A model generated the notes under the pieces. It was not told where the DNA came from. It worked only from the letters and a program-made list of their open reading frames with translations, and made no database searches. A stretch of DNA of 64,000 bases from Actinomadura livida (lineage in GTDB: Bacteria; Actinomycetota; Actinomycetes; Streptosporangiales; Streptosporangiaceae). Location: assembly GCF_014648675.1 (NCBI RefSeq), contig NZ_BMRO01000010.1:204420-268419 (forward strand). The letters are read 5' to 3'. Below are positions 25,530 to 34,110 of this stretch, one piece after another. Position 1 is the first letter of the stretch. Each line of letters starts with the position of its first letter. The position numbers and the translations under genes are program-made.

Positions 25530-26516
25530 TCAGTCCGTGGTGCGGAACGTCGCGAAGGCGATGACGATCGCGACGTCGCGGAGCAGCGGCCGCGCCGTGT
25601 TCTCCACGCGGATCACGCACCGCCGCCCGGTGTGCGCGATGGTCGCGGCCGTGACGCCCTGCGCGTCCGTCAGCCGCAGGCTGCTGGAGAACTTGCCGCC
25701 GATGGCGGCGGCGGAGCCGATGGGCGCCCCGCCCGGGTCGAGGACCTCGTAGGCGCGCGGGGCGGGGGCGAGCCTGCGGATCAGCGCCAGCGGAGCTCCG
25801 GACGGATCCAGCAGCGCGTCCTCCGGTTCGAGGTCCTCGGCCGAGCGGTACTCGACGACCGCGAGCGTGTGCCCGCGCGGGCCGGTCAGGGCGCGGAACT
25901 CGGTCGCGTCCCGGTTGATTCCGGCCGCCTTGTCGAAGCCGGAGCGCTCGAACAGCCGGCGACGGCGGCCCGGCACCTGGACCGGCCGGTGCCCGGGCGG
26001 CGGCGGGCCGGGCGGGCCCAGCGTGGCGTGGGGGAGGCCGTCCGCATGGAACACCTTGTCTCCAGAGACGATGAGCACCGTCCCGGCGGCGGGGTCCGCG
26101 AGCAGGGACTTGGCGAGTCTCCGGCCGGACGCAAGGGTGACCCGCAGCGCCCAGAACATGACGAACGGCATGAACAGGAGGGGTACCGCCGTGAGGAAGA
26201 GGTACCCGTTTCTGAGGAAGCCGCCTGCGTAGGGCCCCATGGGGCCGATCCGCACGGCGACGTCCGTGCCGGCGTCCTCGTCGCCGAGGCCGTAGATCTC
26301 GCCCTCGCCGGATCCGCCGCCCTCGGTGCGCCACGTGCCGGTACAGGTCAGCTGGCGTCCCCCCTTCGGCCGGGGCGATCCCCGCTCGCAGTGCTCGACG
26401 GACGCGGTCGCCTTCTCGCCGTACACGAGCGTGTAGGTCATGACGACCGGCCAGAACAGCAGGGCGGCAACGGCCCCGGTGAGCAGGGTGAGCGCGACCA
26501 GCCGGACCCGGAGCAT
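25530..26516 (-). CDS. Membrane protein with two TM helices, unknown function
   Basis: 328 residues. TM1 (about 7-28) and TM2 (about 107-128) flank an exterior domain with a Cys pair (HCERG, LTCTGTW). The C-terminal ~190 residues are cytosolic and beta-rich with Pro-rich linkers. The layout recalls DUF3592-like proteins, but I do not claim membership. It is inserted on the opposite strand between tatD and rpfB, interrupting the conserved order. It is divergent from rpfB. Confidence 0.65.
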   Translation of the reverse strand: MLRVRLVALTLLTGAVAALLFWPVVMTYTLVYGEKATASVEHCERGSPRPKGGRQLTCTGTWRTEGGGSGEGEIYGLGDEDAGTDVAVRIGPMGPYAGGFLRNGYLFLTAVPLLFMPFVMFWALRVTLASGRRLAKSLLADPAAGTVLIVSGDKVFHADGLPHATLGPPGPPPPGHRPVQVPGRRRRLFERSGFDKAAGINRDATEFRALTGPRGHTLAVVEYRSAEDLEPEDALLDPSGAPLALIRRLAPAPRAYEVLDPGGAPIGSAAAIGGKFSSSLRLTDAQGVTAATIAHTGRRCVIRVENTARPLLRDVAIVIAFATFRTTD

Positions 26517-26656
26517 GATCCCTTCGACGCGCCTCCCCGGCGGAGCGTTCCGCCAGAGGCCCGTGTGGGCGTTGAGGTGGCGGAGGCGGGGCGGGTGGCT
26601 CTAGTCTCTGGCCGTTGAACGGGCACCCCCTGGCCCGCCCCCTGGAGGAACTCCCC

Positions 26657-27514
26657 GTGCTCTGGAAATCCGTGCTCTGGAAACCCCCGCTATCGAAACC
26701 CGCCCGCCGGACTCCCGCGGCCTCCGCCGCGTCCGTGCTGCTGGCGGTGGCACTGCTGGCGACGGCCTGCGGCGGCGACGGATCGGCGGCCAAGAACAAC
26801 GTGGCCGCGGCGGACCCGGCCGCCAGTTCGCCTCCCGCGCCGCACAAGGTCGTCATCGTGGTCGACGGCAAGCAGACCGAGGCGATGACGACCGGCACGA
26901 CAGTCCAGCAGGTCCTGGACGAGGCGGGTATCAAGCTCGGCCCGTACGACCTGGTCAAGCCGGCGGCGGACCAGCCCGCCGGGGAGCTCGTGAAGATCGC
27001 GCGGCTGCTGTCGAAGCCGAAGCTGACGGTCGTGAAGACGCCCGCCAAGACGATCCGCAAGAAGAGCGACTCCGTGCCGCCGTGGAGCGAGAAGGTCCTG
27101 CGCGAGGGCCGCTCCGGCATCAAGATCGTGAAGTGGGCGTACGTGCCGCGCAAGGACAAGAAGGGCCGGACCCGGAAGGTCAAGAAGGTCCTCGCGCAGA
27201 AGGTGAAGCGCAAGCCCGTCACGCGGATCCTCGCGGTCGGCCCGCAGTCGGCGGGGACCGGCTCGGCGGCCCGGCTGAACTGGGCCGGGCTGGCCAAGTG
27301 CGAGTCCGGCGGCAACCCGAAGGCCGTGAACCCGGCCGGGTACTACGGCCTCTACCAGTTCTCCATGGCGACCTGGCAGTCGGTCGGCGGGACGGGCAGG
27401 CCGTCCGACGCCAGCCCGGACGAGCAGACCTACCGCGCGCAGCAGCTCTACAACAAGGTGAACGGGCGCTGGCAGGGGCAGTGGCCCAACTGCGGGAAGT
27501 TTCTGTTCTCCTGA
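26657..27514 (+). CDS. rpfB: Resuscitation-promoting factor, RpfB type, lipoprotein
   Basis: A 285-residue secreted peptidoglycan-cleaving factor. The signal ends in lipobox ATAC (Cys38). A DUF348 ubiquitin-like domain (about 64-115) and a G5-like segment (about 120-195) precede the C-terminal Rpf lysozyme-like domain (207-285), with catalytic Glu216 in KCESGGNP and Cys215 pairing with the Cys in WPNCGKF. One DUF348 module is present, where mycobacterial RpfB has three. GTG 26657 has GGAGG eight bases upstream, better than the earlier TTG 26615. It lies directly before rsmA and ispE, the classic actinobacterial context. Confidence 0.93.
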   Translation: MLWKSVLWKPPLSKPARRTPAASAASVLLAVALLATACGGDGSAAKNNVAAADPAASSPPAPHKVVIVVDGKQTEAMTTGTTVQQVLDEAGIKLGPYDLVKPAADQPAGELVKIARLLSKPKLTVVKTPAKTIRKKSDSVPPWSEKVLREGRSGIKIVKWAYVPRKDKKGRTRKVKKVLAQKVKRKPVTRILAVGPQSAGTGSAARLNWAGLAKCESGGNPKAVNPAGYYGLYQFSMATWQSVGGTGRPSDASPDEQTYRAQQLYNKVNGRWQGQWPNCGKFLFS

Positions 27515-27531
27515 GCTGGGACACTTGTCCC

Positions 27532-28413
27532 GTGGGGGAGACATCGCGCCTGCTCGGGCCGGCGGAAGTGCGGGCGCTGGCCGGACGGCTCGGCATCAGG
27601 CCGACCAAGACGCTCGGGCAGAACTTCGTCATCGACGCCAACACCGTCCGGCGGATCGTCCGGTCCGCCGGCCTGGCGGCTGACGACGTCGTCCTCGAGG
27701 TCGGCCCCGGGCTCGGCTCGCTGACGCTGGCGCTGGTGGCCGAGGTCCGTCGCGTCGTCGCGGTGGAGATCGACGCGGTGCTGGCCGCCGAACTGCCCGC
27801 CACGGTCGCGGCGCGCGCGCCCGGCGTCGCGGACCGGCTGGAGGTCGTGCGCGCCGACGCGATGAAGGTCACGGACCTGCCGGGGCCGGCGCCCACGGCG
27901 CTCGTCGCGAACCTGCCCTACAACGTCGCGGTGCCGGTCGTCCTGCACCTGCTGGCGACGCTGCCGTCGCTGCGGTCCGCGCTCGTCATGGTGCAGGCGG
28001 AGGTCGCCGACCGGATGGCCGCGCCGCCCGGCGGCAAGGTCTACGGCGTGCCGTCGGTCAAGCTCGCGTGGTTCGGTGAGGCACGCCGGGCCGGGGCCGT
28101 CGGACGGGCGGTGTTCTGGCCCGCGCCGAACGTCGACTCGGGGCTCGTCGCGTTCACCCGCCGCGAGCCGCCGCCGACCGGGGCGACCCGCGAGCAGGTG
28201 TTCGCGGTGGTCGACGCGGCGTTCGCGCAGCGCCGCAAGACGCTGCGCGCGGCGCTCGCGGGCTGGGCCGGGTCCGCGCCCGCCGCCGAGGAGGCGCTGC
28301 GCGCCGCGGGCGTCGACCCGCGGGCGAGGGGCGAAGCTCTGGACGTGGCCGCCTTCGCCCGCATTGCCGAGTATGGTCCTTCAGTCCGGGGAGTTGATCC
28401 CGGAGCCCGCTAG
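27532..28413 (+). CDS. rsmA: 16S rRNA dimethyladenosine transferase
   Basis: A 293-residue KsgA/RsmA, which dimethylates A1518 and A1519 of 16S rRNA. The SAM site is GPGLGSLTLAL with the acidic VEID loop, and the catalytic NLPYNVAVP is intact. The N-terminal PTKTLGQNFVID is characteristic. The C-terminal helical domain ends normally. GTG 27532 has only a weak ribosome-binding site, but it lies 17 bp after rpfB, so coupling from upstream is likely. Confidence 0.95.
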   Translation: MGETSRLLGPAEVRALAGRLGIRPTKTLGQNFVIDANTVRRIVRSAGLAADDVVLEVGPGLGSLTLALVAEVRRVVAVEIDAVLAAELPATVAARAPGVADRLEVVRADAMKVTDLPGPAPTALVANLPYNVAVPVVLHLLATLPSLRSALVMVQAEVADRMAAPPGGKVYGVPSVKLAWFGEARRAGAVGRAVFWPAPNVDSGLVAFTRREPPPTGATREQVFAVVDAAFAQRRKTLRAALAGWAGSAPAAEEALRAAGVDPRARGEALDVAAFARIAEYGPSVRGVDPGAR

Positions 28414-28479
28414 GCGCGGTTCGGCGCGGCGGGGTGAACATCCGTCCCGGGGGCACGGGGTCGGTACGAGCGGAGGTCG

Positions 28480-29592
28480 ATGGTGAGGGCGCGTGCGCGC
28501 ACGGCGCGGGCGAAGTTGCCGATCGTGGGGACGGCGCTGCTCGCCACCGCGGCGATGATCGCCACGGTGGCGGCCGGCTGCGGCGGCGGCGCGGGCGCGG
28601 CACCGACGATCACGACGACGGCGCGGGCGGGCGTGGCGCCGACCCCGCCGAAGGAGGGCGCGTACTTCGGGGCCTGGGTGCCGGCCGACGACGGCGAGCG
28701 GAAGAAGGGCCGCGAGGGGGAGAACGGCGGCGGAGCCTCCGCGTCCCCCTCGGAGTCCCCCTCGGCCTCGCCGTCCGGCAAGTCCGCGATGGCGCCCGTC
28801 ACCGGCTTCGAACGCGAACTCGGGCGGCGGCTCGACATCGTGCAGAGCTACCGGGGCTGGACGGCCGACTTCCCCGGCGCCCTGGAGAAGTCCGTCGCCG
28901 ACGGCAACCGCTACCTGCTGCTGACCTGGGCCGGCGCCGACACCAGGAAGATCGTGCAGGGCGAGTACGACGAGCTGATCCAGCGGCGCGCCCGCGCGGT
29001 CAAGCAGCTGGGCCAGCCGATCTTCCTGCGCTGGTCGCGCGACATGGACACGGCGGCGGCCAAGAAGCGGGTCCACTCCCCGCAGGACTTCGTCGCCGCG
29101 TGGAAGCACCTGCGGCAGGTCTTCGAGCAGGAGCAGGTCCACAACGTCGCCTGGGTGTGGTGCCCGACCGCCCGCGGGTTCGGCGGCGCCGACGCCGGCG
29201 CGTTCTACCCCGGCGACGACCACGTGGACTGGATCTGCGCCGACGCGCAGCCCGGCTCCGACTTCGACTACCGCGACCTGTCGGAGTCCCTGAAGCTGTT
29301 CATGCAGTGGGCCCGGGACCGTCCCAAGCCCATCATGGTCGCCGAGTTCGGCGTCCCGGTGTCCTACGGCGAGCGCCGTGCCGAATGGCTCCGCGAGGCG
29401 TCCAAGACGCTGCAGGACCCGCAGGTCAAGGCCGTCGTCTACTTCAACTCGGACGAACGGGCCAGGAACGCCCGCGACCGGCGCCGCGCCTTCGCGGTGA
29501 CCGGCGACAAGCACGCCCTGTCGGCGCTCCGCGAACTCGCCACGACCCCGTACTTCAACCCCCGCAACCTCCCGGTGACCAGCGGCGGCTGA
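28480..29592 (+). CDS. GH26-like glycoside hydrolase lipoprotein
   Basis: 370 residues with an N-terminal signal ending at AAGC (lipobox-like, near Cys34), then a Ser/Pro-rich linker and a TIM-barrel-like domain from about 120. It resembles GH26 beta-mannanase-type proteins: KPIMVAEFGVP carries the candidate nucleophile Glu, and WVWCPT with YPGDDHVDWICADA are GH26-like. The acid/base region reads FLRWSRDMDT, with no His-Glu pair, so activity may be altered. ATG 28480 has GGAGG at 28472-28476. It is inserted between rsmA and ispE. Surface-anchored action on a mannan-like polymer is a guess. Confidence 0.65.
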   Translation: MVRARARTARAKLPIVGTALLATAAMIATVAAGCGGGAGAAPTITTTARAGVAPTPPKEGAYFGAWVPADDGERKKGREGENGGGASASPSESPSASPSGKSAMAPVTGFERELGRRLDIVQSYRGWTADFPGALEKSVADGNRYLLLTWAGADTRKIVQGEYDELIQRRARAVKQLGQPIFLRWSRDMDTAAAKKRVHSPQDFVAAWKHLRQVFEQEQVHNVAWVWCPTARGFGGADAGAFYPGDDHVDWICADAQPGSDFDYRDLSESLKLFMQWARDRPKPIMVAEFGVPVSYGERRAEWLREASKTLQDPQVKAVVYFNSDERARNARDRRRAFAVTGDKHALSALRELATTPYFNPRNLPVTSGG

Positions 29593-29611
29593 TCAACGCG
29601 AAGCCGCGCCC

Positions 29612-29710
29612 CCGGAAAAGCCCGTGCCCTTCTGGGGGGACGACCCCCCAAACCCCCCGGAAGAGCCCGTGCCCTTCTGGGGGGACGACCCCCCAGACCC
29701 CCCGGAAAAG
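29612..29710. repeat. 45-bp direct repeat with G6/C6 hairpins
   Basis: Unit CCGGAAAAGCCCGTGCCC-to-ACCCCCC starts at 29612 and 29657, with a truncated third start at 29702, so the period is 45. Each full unit holds a hairpin: TGGGGGG/CCCCCCA at 29633-29650 and CTGGGGGG/CCCCCCAG at 29677-29696, both with loop ACGA. It occupies the 142-bp gap between the GH26-like gene and ispE and could stop transcription between them. The palindrome at 5441-5458 is closely related. Confidence 0.85.
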
Positions 29711-29734
29711 CTGTTTAGGCCGTAGGGTTTCGGC

Positions 29735-30664
29735 GTGAACGCAGTGACGGTACGCGTCCCGGCCAAGGTCAACCTCCAGCTCGGCGTGGGTCCGCTCCGC
29801 GAGGACGGCTACCACGACCTCGTCAACGTGTTCCACGCGGTGTCCCTGTTCGACGAGGTCACCGCGGCGGACGCCGCGCGCCTGGAGGTGAGCGTCCAGG
29901 CCGCGCCGTACTCGCGGGTGGCCGTCGGGGGCGTTCCCGCCGACGGGGACAACCTCGCCGCCCGGGCCGCCGGGCTCGTCGCCGCCCGGCTGGGCGTCGA
30001 GCCGCGGGTGTCGCTCCGGATCCGCAAGGCCATCCCCGTCGCGGGCGGCATGGCGGGCGGCAGCGCCGACGCCGCCGCCGCGCTCGTCGCGTGCGCCCGG
30101 CTGTGGGACGACCGCGACGACCCCGTCCTCACCCGCGAGGACCTCATGGAGATGGGCGCGGAGATCGGGAGCGACGTGCCGTTCGCCGTCCTCGGCGGCA
30201 CCGCCGTCGGTGTCGGACGCGGTGAGCAGCTCACCTCCGCCCTCACCCGCGGAACCTTCCACTGGGTGTTCGCGACCGCGGACGGCGGGCTGTCCACCCC
30301 CGCCGTCTACGCCGAATGCGACCGGCTCCGCGAGACGCGGGGCGAACCCGCGCCCAGGCCGAGTGTCTCGGAGGAGCTGATGACCGCGCTCGCCACCGGC
30401 GACGCCAAGGCCCTCGGCGCCGCGCTGACCAACGACCTGCAGGAGGCGGCCCTGTCCCTGCGGCCGTCCCTGGAGCGGGTGCTGGACGCGGGCCGCGACT
30501 TCGGCGCGGTCGGCGCGCTGGTCTCCGGGTCCGGCCCCACCTGCGCGTTCCTCGCCGAGACCGAGGAGGACGCGGCCGGAATCGCGGACGGCCTGGACGG
30601 CGCGGGCGTCGCCGCGCAGGTGCTCCGGGCGTCCGGGCCCGTCCCCGGAGCGACGCTGGTGTGA
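29735..30664 (+). CDS. ispE: 4-diphosphocytidyl-2-C-methyl-D-erythritol kinase
   Basis: A 309-residue GHMP kinase of the MEP isoprenoid pathway, phosphorylating CDP-ME at the 2-hydroxyl with ATP. The ATP loop PVAGGMAGGSADAAAAL is clear (about 107-123). The N-terminal VRVPAKVNLQLGVG carries the conserved Lys, and GALVSGSGPTCAFL is the third GHMP motif. GTG 29735 is the usual start. The product feeds undecaprenyl-phosphate and other prenyl carriers, on which the neighbouring glycan enzymes depend. Confidence 0.95.
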   Translation: MNAVTVRVPAKVNLQLGVGPLREDGYHDLVNVFHAVSLFDEVTAADAARLEVSVQAAPYSRVAVGGVPADGDNLAARAAGLVAARLGVEPRVSLRIRKAIPVAGGMAGGSADAAAALVACARLWDDRDDPVLTREDLMEMGAEIGSDVPFAVLGGTAVGVGRGEQLTSALTRGTFHWVFATADGGLSTPAVYAECDRLRETRGEPAPRPSVSEELMTALATGDAKALGAALTNDLQEAALSLRPSLERVLDAGRDFGAVGALVSGSGPTCAFLAETEEDAAGIADGLDGAGVAAQVLRASGPVPGATLV

Positions 30665-30758
30665 CCCGCGCTAGCTGCGATCGTCACACAAGCGAACTTC
30701 GGACCGGCGGCGAGCGTCTTGTACCCATGACACCGATTCCCTCAGACGAGGTGAGCCG

Positions 30759-30929
30759 ATGACGTACCTGTCCGGGCTGCTCGGCCTCGTGGCGATCGCG
30801 ATGATGGCGACGCTGCTCCTGCTGGCCGTACGCCGCGACCGCGCCCTCCGCCGCAACGCTCCCGGTTCGACCGCCGCCCGCCCCCCGCAGGCCCCGCTCG
30901 GGATGCGCGGCGAGAGCGAGGCGTCGTGA
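30759..30929 (+). CDS. Small single-TM membrane protein (56 aa)
   Basis: Starts ATG 30759 and encodes a 56-residue peptide with one N-terminal TM helix (YLSGLLGLVAIAMMATLLLL), then a basic, Pro/Arg-rich cytosolic tail. The stop TGA overlaps the next small ORF's ATG (TGATG at 30927-30931). It lies between ispE and the ABC-F gene. An 11-codon ORF (30727-30762) overlaps its start by ATGA and may be a leader. The family is unknown to me, but coding is supported by the hydrophobic pattern, codon-position GC and coupling. Confidence 0.55.
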   Translation: MTYLSGLLGLVAIAMMATLLLLAVRRDRALRRNAPGSTAARPPQAPLGMRGESEAS

Positions 30930-31105
30930 TGTCGTTCGCGCTGCTGCTGGTCGTCCTCCTGCTCGTCCTCCTCGTCGTCGCGGCCGTGGTGGTCGTCATC
31001 GTGGTCGCGTCCTCGCGGAGCGGGCGGCAGGGCCCACCGCCCGGATCGGTACCGCCCGGGTACGGGCCGCCGGGCCCCGGCCCGCAGGGGCCGTACGGGC
31101 CTTGA
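30929..31105 (+). CDS. Small single-TM membrane protein (58 aa)
   Basis: A 58-residue peptide overlapping the preceding small gene. It has an almost pure Leu/Val TM helix (residues 3-26), then SSRSGRQG and a Pro/Gly/Tyr-rich tail (PPGYGPPGPGPQ). Such Pro/Gly/Tyr tails are common on actinobacterial envelope proteins. It ends 46 bp before the ABC-F start. Paired with the preceding gene it could form a two-component membrane unit; this is speculative. Confidence 0.5.
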   Translation: MSFALLLVVLLLVLLVVAAVVVVIVVASSRSGRQGPPPGSVPPGYGPPGPGPQGPYGP

Positions 31106-31151
31106 CCGCCGGCACGATCGGCTCGCCGGAGCCAAATAGACTGATGGCGCC

Positions 31152-32960
31152 GTGAATCTGATCAATCTTGAGAACGTCGCCAAGTCCTACGGGCCGAAGC
31201 CGCTGCTCGACGCCGTGTCGCTCGGCCTCGACGAGGGAGACCGCGTCGGGGTCGTCGGCCGCAACGGCGGCGGCAAGAGCACCCTGGTGTCCGTCGTCGC
31301 GCGGGAGACCGAACCCGACGCCGGGCGCGTCACCCACGCGCGGGGGCTGCGGCTCGGCCTCCTGTCCCAGCGGGACGAGTTCCCGGAGGGCGCGACGGTC
31401 CGCTCCGTCGTGCTGGGCGACCGCGCCGAACACGAGTGGGCGGGGGACGTCCGCGCCCGCGACGTCCTCGCCGGCCTGGTCCCCGACCTCGACCTGGACG
31501 CGCCGGTCGCCGGCATGTCCGGCGGGGAGCGCCGCCGCGTCGCGCTGGCCCGGCTGCTCGTCCCCGACTCCGACCTGCTCCTGCTGGACGAGCCGACGAA
31601 CCACCTCGACATCGAGGCCATCGCCTGGCTGGCCCGGCACCTGAAGGCCCGCGGGGTCGCGCTCCTCGTCGTCACGCACGACCGCTGGTTCCTCGACGAG
31701 GTCACCGAGCGGACGTGGGAGGTCGTCGACGGCCGCGTCGAACGCTACGAGGGCGGCTACTCCGCCTACGTCCTCGCCAAGGCCGAGCGCGCCCGGATCG
31801 CCGCCGCCACCGAGGCCAAGCGGCAGAACCTGCTGCGCAAGGAACTGGCGTGGCTGCGCCGCGGCCCGCAGGCCCGCACGTCCAAGCCGAAGTTCCGGGT
31901 GGACGCCGCGCAGGCGCTGATCGCCGACGAGCCGCCGCCGCGCGACGCGGTGGAGCTGACCCGGTTCGCGACCGCGCGGCTCGGCAAGACCGTCTACGAC
32001 GTGGAGGACGTGACCGTCGCGGTGGGGGAGGACCGCCCGGACGGTCACGGGGCCCGCCGCACGCTCTTCGACCGCATGACCTGGCGCATCGGCCCGGGAG
32101 ACCGCGTCGGCCTCGTCGGCGTCAACGGCAGCGGCAAGAGCACCCTGCTGCGGCTGCTCGACGGGTCCGTGCCGCCGGTGTCGGGGAAGGTGGTGCGGGG
32201 CAAGACCGTCCAGCTCGCGCACCTGTCGCAGAACCTTGAAGACCTCGACCCCGAGCGCCGTGTCCTGGAGTCGGTCGAGGAGATCCGGCGCCGCATCACC
32301 GTCGGCAAGCGCGAGTGGACCGCGAGCCAGCTCCTCGAACGGCTCGGCTTCCAGGGCGACCGGCAGTGGACGCCCATCGGCGACCTGTCCGGCGGCGAGC
32401 GGCGCCGCCTGCAGATCCTCCGACTCCTCATGGGCGAACCCAACGTCCTGCTCATGGACGAGCCCACCAACGACCTCGACATCGAGACGCTCACCGAGGT
32501 CGAGGACCTCCTGGACGGCTGGCCCGGGACGCTGATCGTCGTCAGCCACGACCGGTACTTCCTGGAGCGCATCACCGACCATGTCGTGGCGCTGCTCGGC
32601 GACGGCCGCGTGTCGATGCTGCCCGGCGGCGTCGACGAGTACCTCGAACGCCGCGCCGCAGGCACGGCCCCGAAGCCCGCGCGTCCCGGCGGGGCGGACA
32701 CCCCCGCGGCGAAGGTCGCGCCCGCGCCGGCGAAGCCCAAGGCCGGCGGGCAGGACTGGAAGGCCCGCAAGGAGCTCGACCGGCTCGAACGCCGGCTGGA
32801 GAAGCTCGCCCGGCAGGAGACCGAGCTGCACGAGCAGCTCGCCGCGCACGCCACCGACTACACCAGGCTCCAGGAGCTCGACGGCCGGCTGAAGGAGATC
32901 CAGGCCGAGGCCGCGGAGGTCGAGGAGGAGTGGCTGATGCTCGCGGAGGACGTCGGCTGA
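31152..32960 (+). CDS. ABC-F family ATPase, Uup-like
   Basis: 602 residues with two ABC domains and no TM helices, so it is a cytosolic ribosome-associated type rather than a transporter. Domain 1 has GRNGGGKST, MSGGERRRVALARLL and LLLDEPTNHLD. Domain 2 has GVNGSGKSTLLRLL, LSGGERRRLQIL and LLMDEPTNDLD. The interdomain linker (about 215-255) is Arg/Lys-rich. The C-terminal ~70 residues (KARKELDRLERRLEKLA) form a coiled coil, as in Uup. GTG 31152 is the start. It could be housekeeping or an antibiotic-resistance ABC-F; the coiled-coil tail favours the former. Confidence 0.9.
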   Translation: MNLINLENVAKSYGPKPLLDAVSLGLDEGDRVGVVGRNGGGKSTLVSVVARETEPDAGRVTHARGLRLGLLSQRDEFPEGATVRSVVLGDRAEHEWAGDVRARDVLAGLVPDLDLDAPVAGMSGGERRRVALARLLVPDSDLLLLDEPTNHLDIEAIAWLARHLKARGVALLVVTHDRWFLDEVTERTWEVVDGRVERYEGGYSAYVLAKAERARIAAATEAKRQNLLRKELAWLRRGPQARTSKPKFRVDAAQALIADEPPPRDAVELTRFATARLGKTVYDVEDVTVAVGEDRPDGHGARRTLFDRMTWRIGPGDRVGLVGVNGSGKSTLLRLLDGSVPPVSGKVVRGKTVQLAHLSQNLEDLDPERRVLESVEEIRRRITVGKREWTASQLLERLGFQGDRQWTPIGDLSGGERRRLQILRLLMGEPNVLLMDEPTNDLDIETLTEVEDLLDGWPGTLIVVSHDRYFLERITDHVVALLGDGRVSMLPGGVDEYLERRAAGTAPKPARPGGADTPAAKVAPAPAKPKAGGQDWKARKELDRLERRLEKLARQETELHEQLAAHATDYTRLQELDGRLKEIQAEAAEVEEEWLMLAEDVG

Positions 32961-32979
32961 CGTCTGGGAGGCTGGCCCG

Positions 32980-34107
32980 ATGACGACCTGGATCATCAGG
33001 ACGGACGAGCCGGGGGACGGCCCCCGCCTCGCCGTCAAGGACGCCATCGACGTCGCGGAGCTGCCCACCACCGCGGGCTGCCAGGCCGTCGCGGAACGAG
33101 CCGAGCCCGCCGCGGCGGACGCCCCCGTCGTCGCCTCGGCCCGCGCCCAGGGCGCCCGCGTCGTCGGCAAGACGAACCTCAACGAGCTGTGCGTGGCCGC
33201 CGACGGCGTCAACCCGTGGACGGGGACGCCGGTGAACCCGCTGGACCCGTCCCGCGTCCCGGGCGGCTCGTCCAGCGGCTCCGCGGTCGCCGTCGCGACC
33301 GGGGAGGCCGACGTCGCGTTCGGCACCGACACGTCGGGCTCCGTTCGGATTCCCGCGGCGTGCTGCGGCATCGCGGCGCTCAAGACCACCAACGGCCGCG
33401 TCCCCCTCGACGGCGTCTACCCGCTGTCGCCGACGCTGGACACGGTCGGGCCGATGGGACGCGACGTCGCCGCCGTCGTCCTCGGGATGAGCCTCATCGA
33501 GCCGGGGTTCGCGCCCGTGCCGTACGACGCGTCCATGACGATCGCGCGGCTGCGCCTCGGCGCCCCCGGCTTCGACATCGATCCCGCGATCGACGCCGCC
33601 GTCGACGACGCGTTGCGCCGCCTCGGCCCCGTCACCGACGTGACGTCCGAGTACTACTACGACGCCGCCACGGCCAACGGCCTCTACGTCGCCGAGGAGG
33701 GGTGGCGGCAGAACGCCCGCCTGGTGACGGAGCCGCCGAAGATGAGCGGGCGGATCCACCGGCGGCTGCAGCAGCTGCACGACGTCGTCGAAGCCGGGCG
33801 CCTCGGCTGGGCCGCCCGCGTCCGCGAGGCGATCAGGGCGGAGTTCGACGCGATCCTCGCCCGGCACGCCGCGATCGCCCTGCCGGTGCTGCCCGTCGTC
33901 ACCCCCGAACCCGACGAGGACGACCATTCCGACCTGCTGCTCACCTCGCTGAACGGCCAGGTCAACGTCGCGGGGCTGCCGGCGTTCGCGCTGCCGGTCC
34001 CGCTGCCGGGCTCGCATCTGCCCGCGTCCGTCCAGCTCATCGGCCCCGCGGGCGGCGAGGAGCGGCTCTGCGGCATCGCCGCCTCGCTGGAGGCCGCCCT
34101 TTCCTAG
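32980..34107 (+). CDS. Amidase signature family protein, short form
   Basis: A 375-residue amidase-signature enzyme that begins almost directly at the catalytic Lys20 (RLAVKDAID) and so lacks the helical N-terminal region of its paralogue at 203-1492. The triad is otherwise present: the Ser-rich PGGSSSGS (95-101) and nucleophile Ser121 in GTDTSGSVRIPA. It starts 19 bp after the ABC-F gene and probably shares its transcript. The substrate is unknown. The stop is 3 bp from the convergent MarR stop. Confidence 0.85.
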   Translation: MTTWIIRTDEPGDGPRLAVKDAIDVAELPTTAGCQAVAERAEPAAADAPVVASARAQGARVVGKTNLNELCVAADGVNPWTGTPVNPLDPSRVPGGSSSGSAVAVATGEADVAFGTDTSGSVRIPAACCGIAALKTTNGRVPLDGVYPLSPTLDTVGPMGRDVAAVVLGMSLIEPGFAPVPYDASMTIARLRLGAPGFDIDPAIDAAVDDALRRLGPVTDVTSEYYYDAATANGLYVAEEGWRQNARLVTEPPKMSGRIHRRLQQLHDVVEAGRLGWAARVREAIRAEFDAILARHAAIALPVLPVVTPEPDEDDHSDLLLTSLNGQVNVAGLPAFALPVPLPGSHLPASVQLIGPAGGEERLCGIAASLEAALS

Positions 34108-34110
34108 GGG

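Noticed and set aside
29612..29710. Possible CRISPR-like array
   Set aside because: Only two full units, directly adjacent with no variable spacers, and no cas genes.
30996..33392. 798-aa minus-strand open frame
   Set aside because: It covers the ABC-F gene and part of the second amidase in antisense; no domain is recognisable and both real genes have complete motifs.
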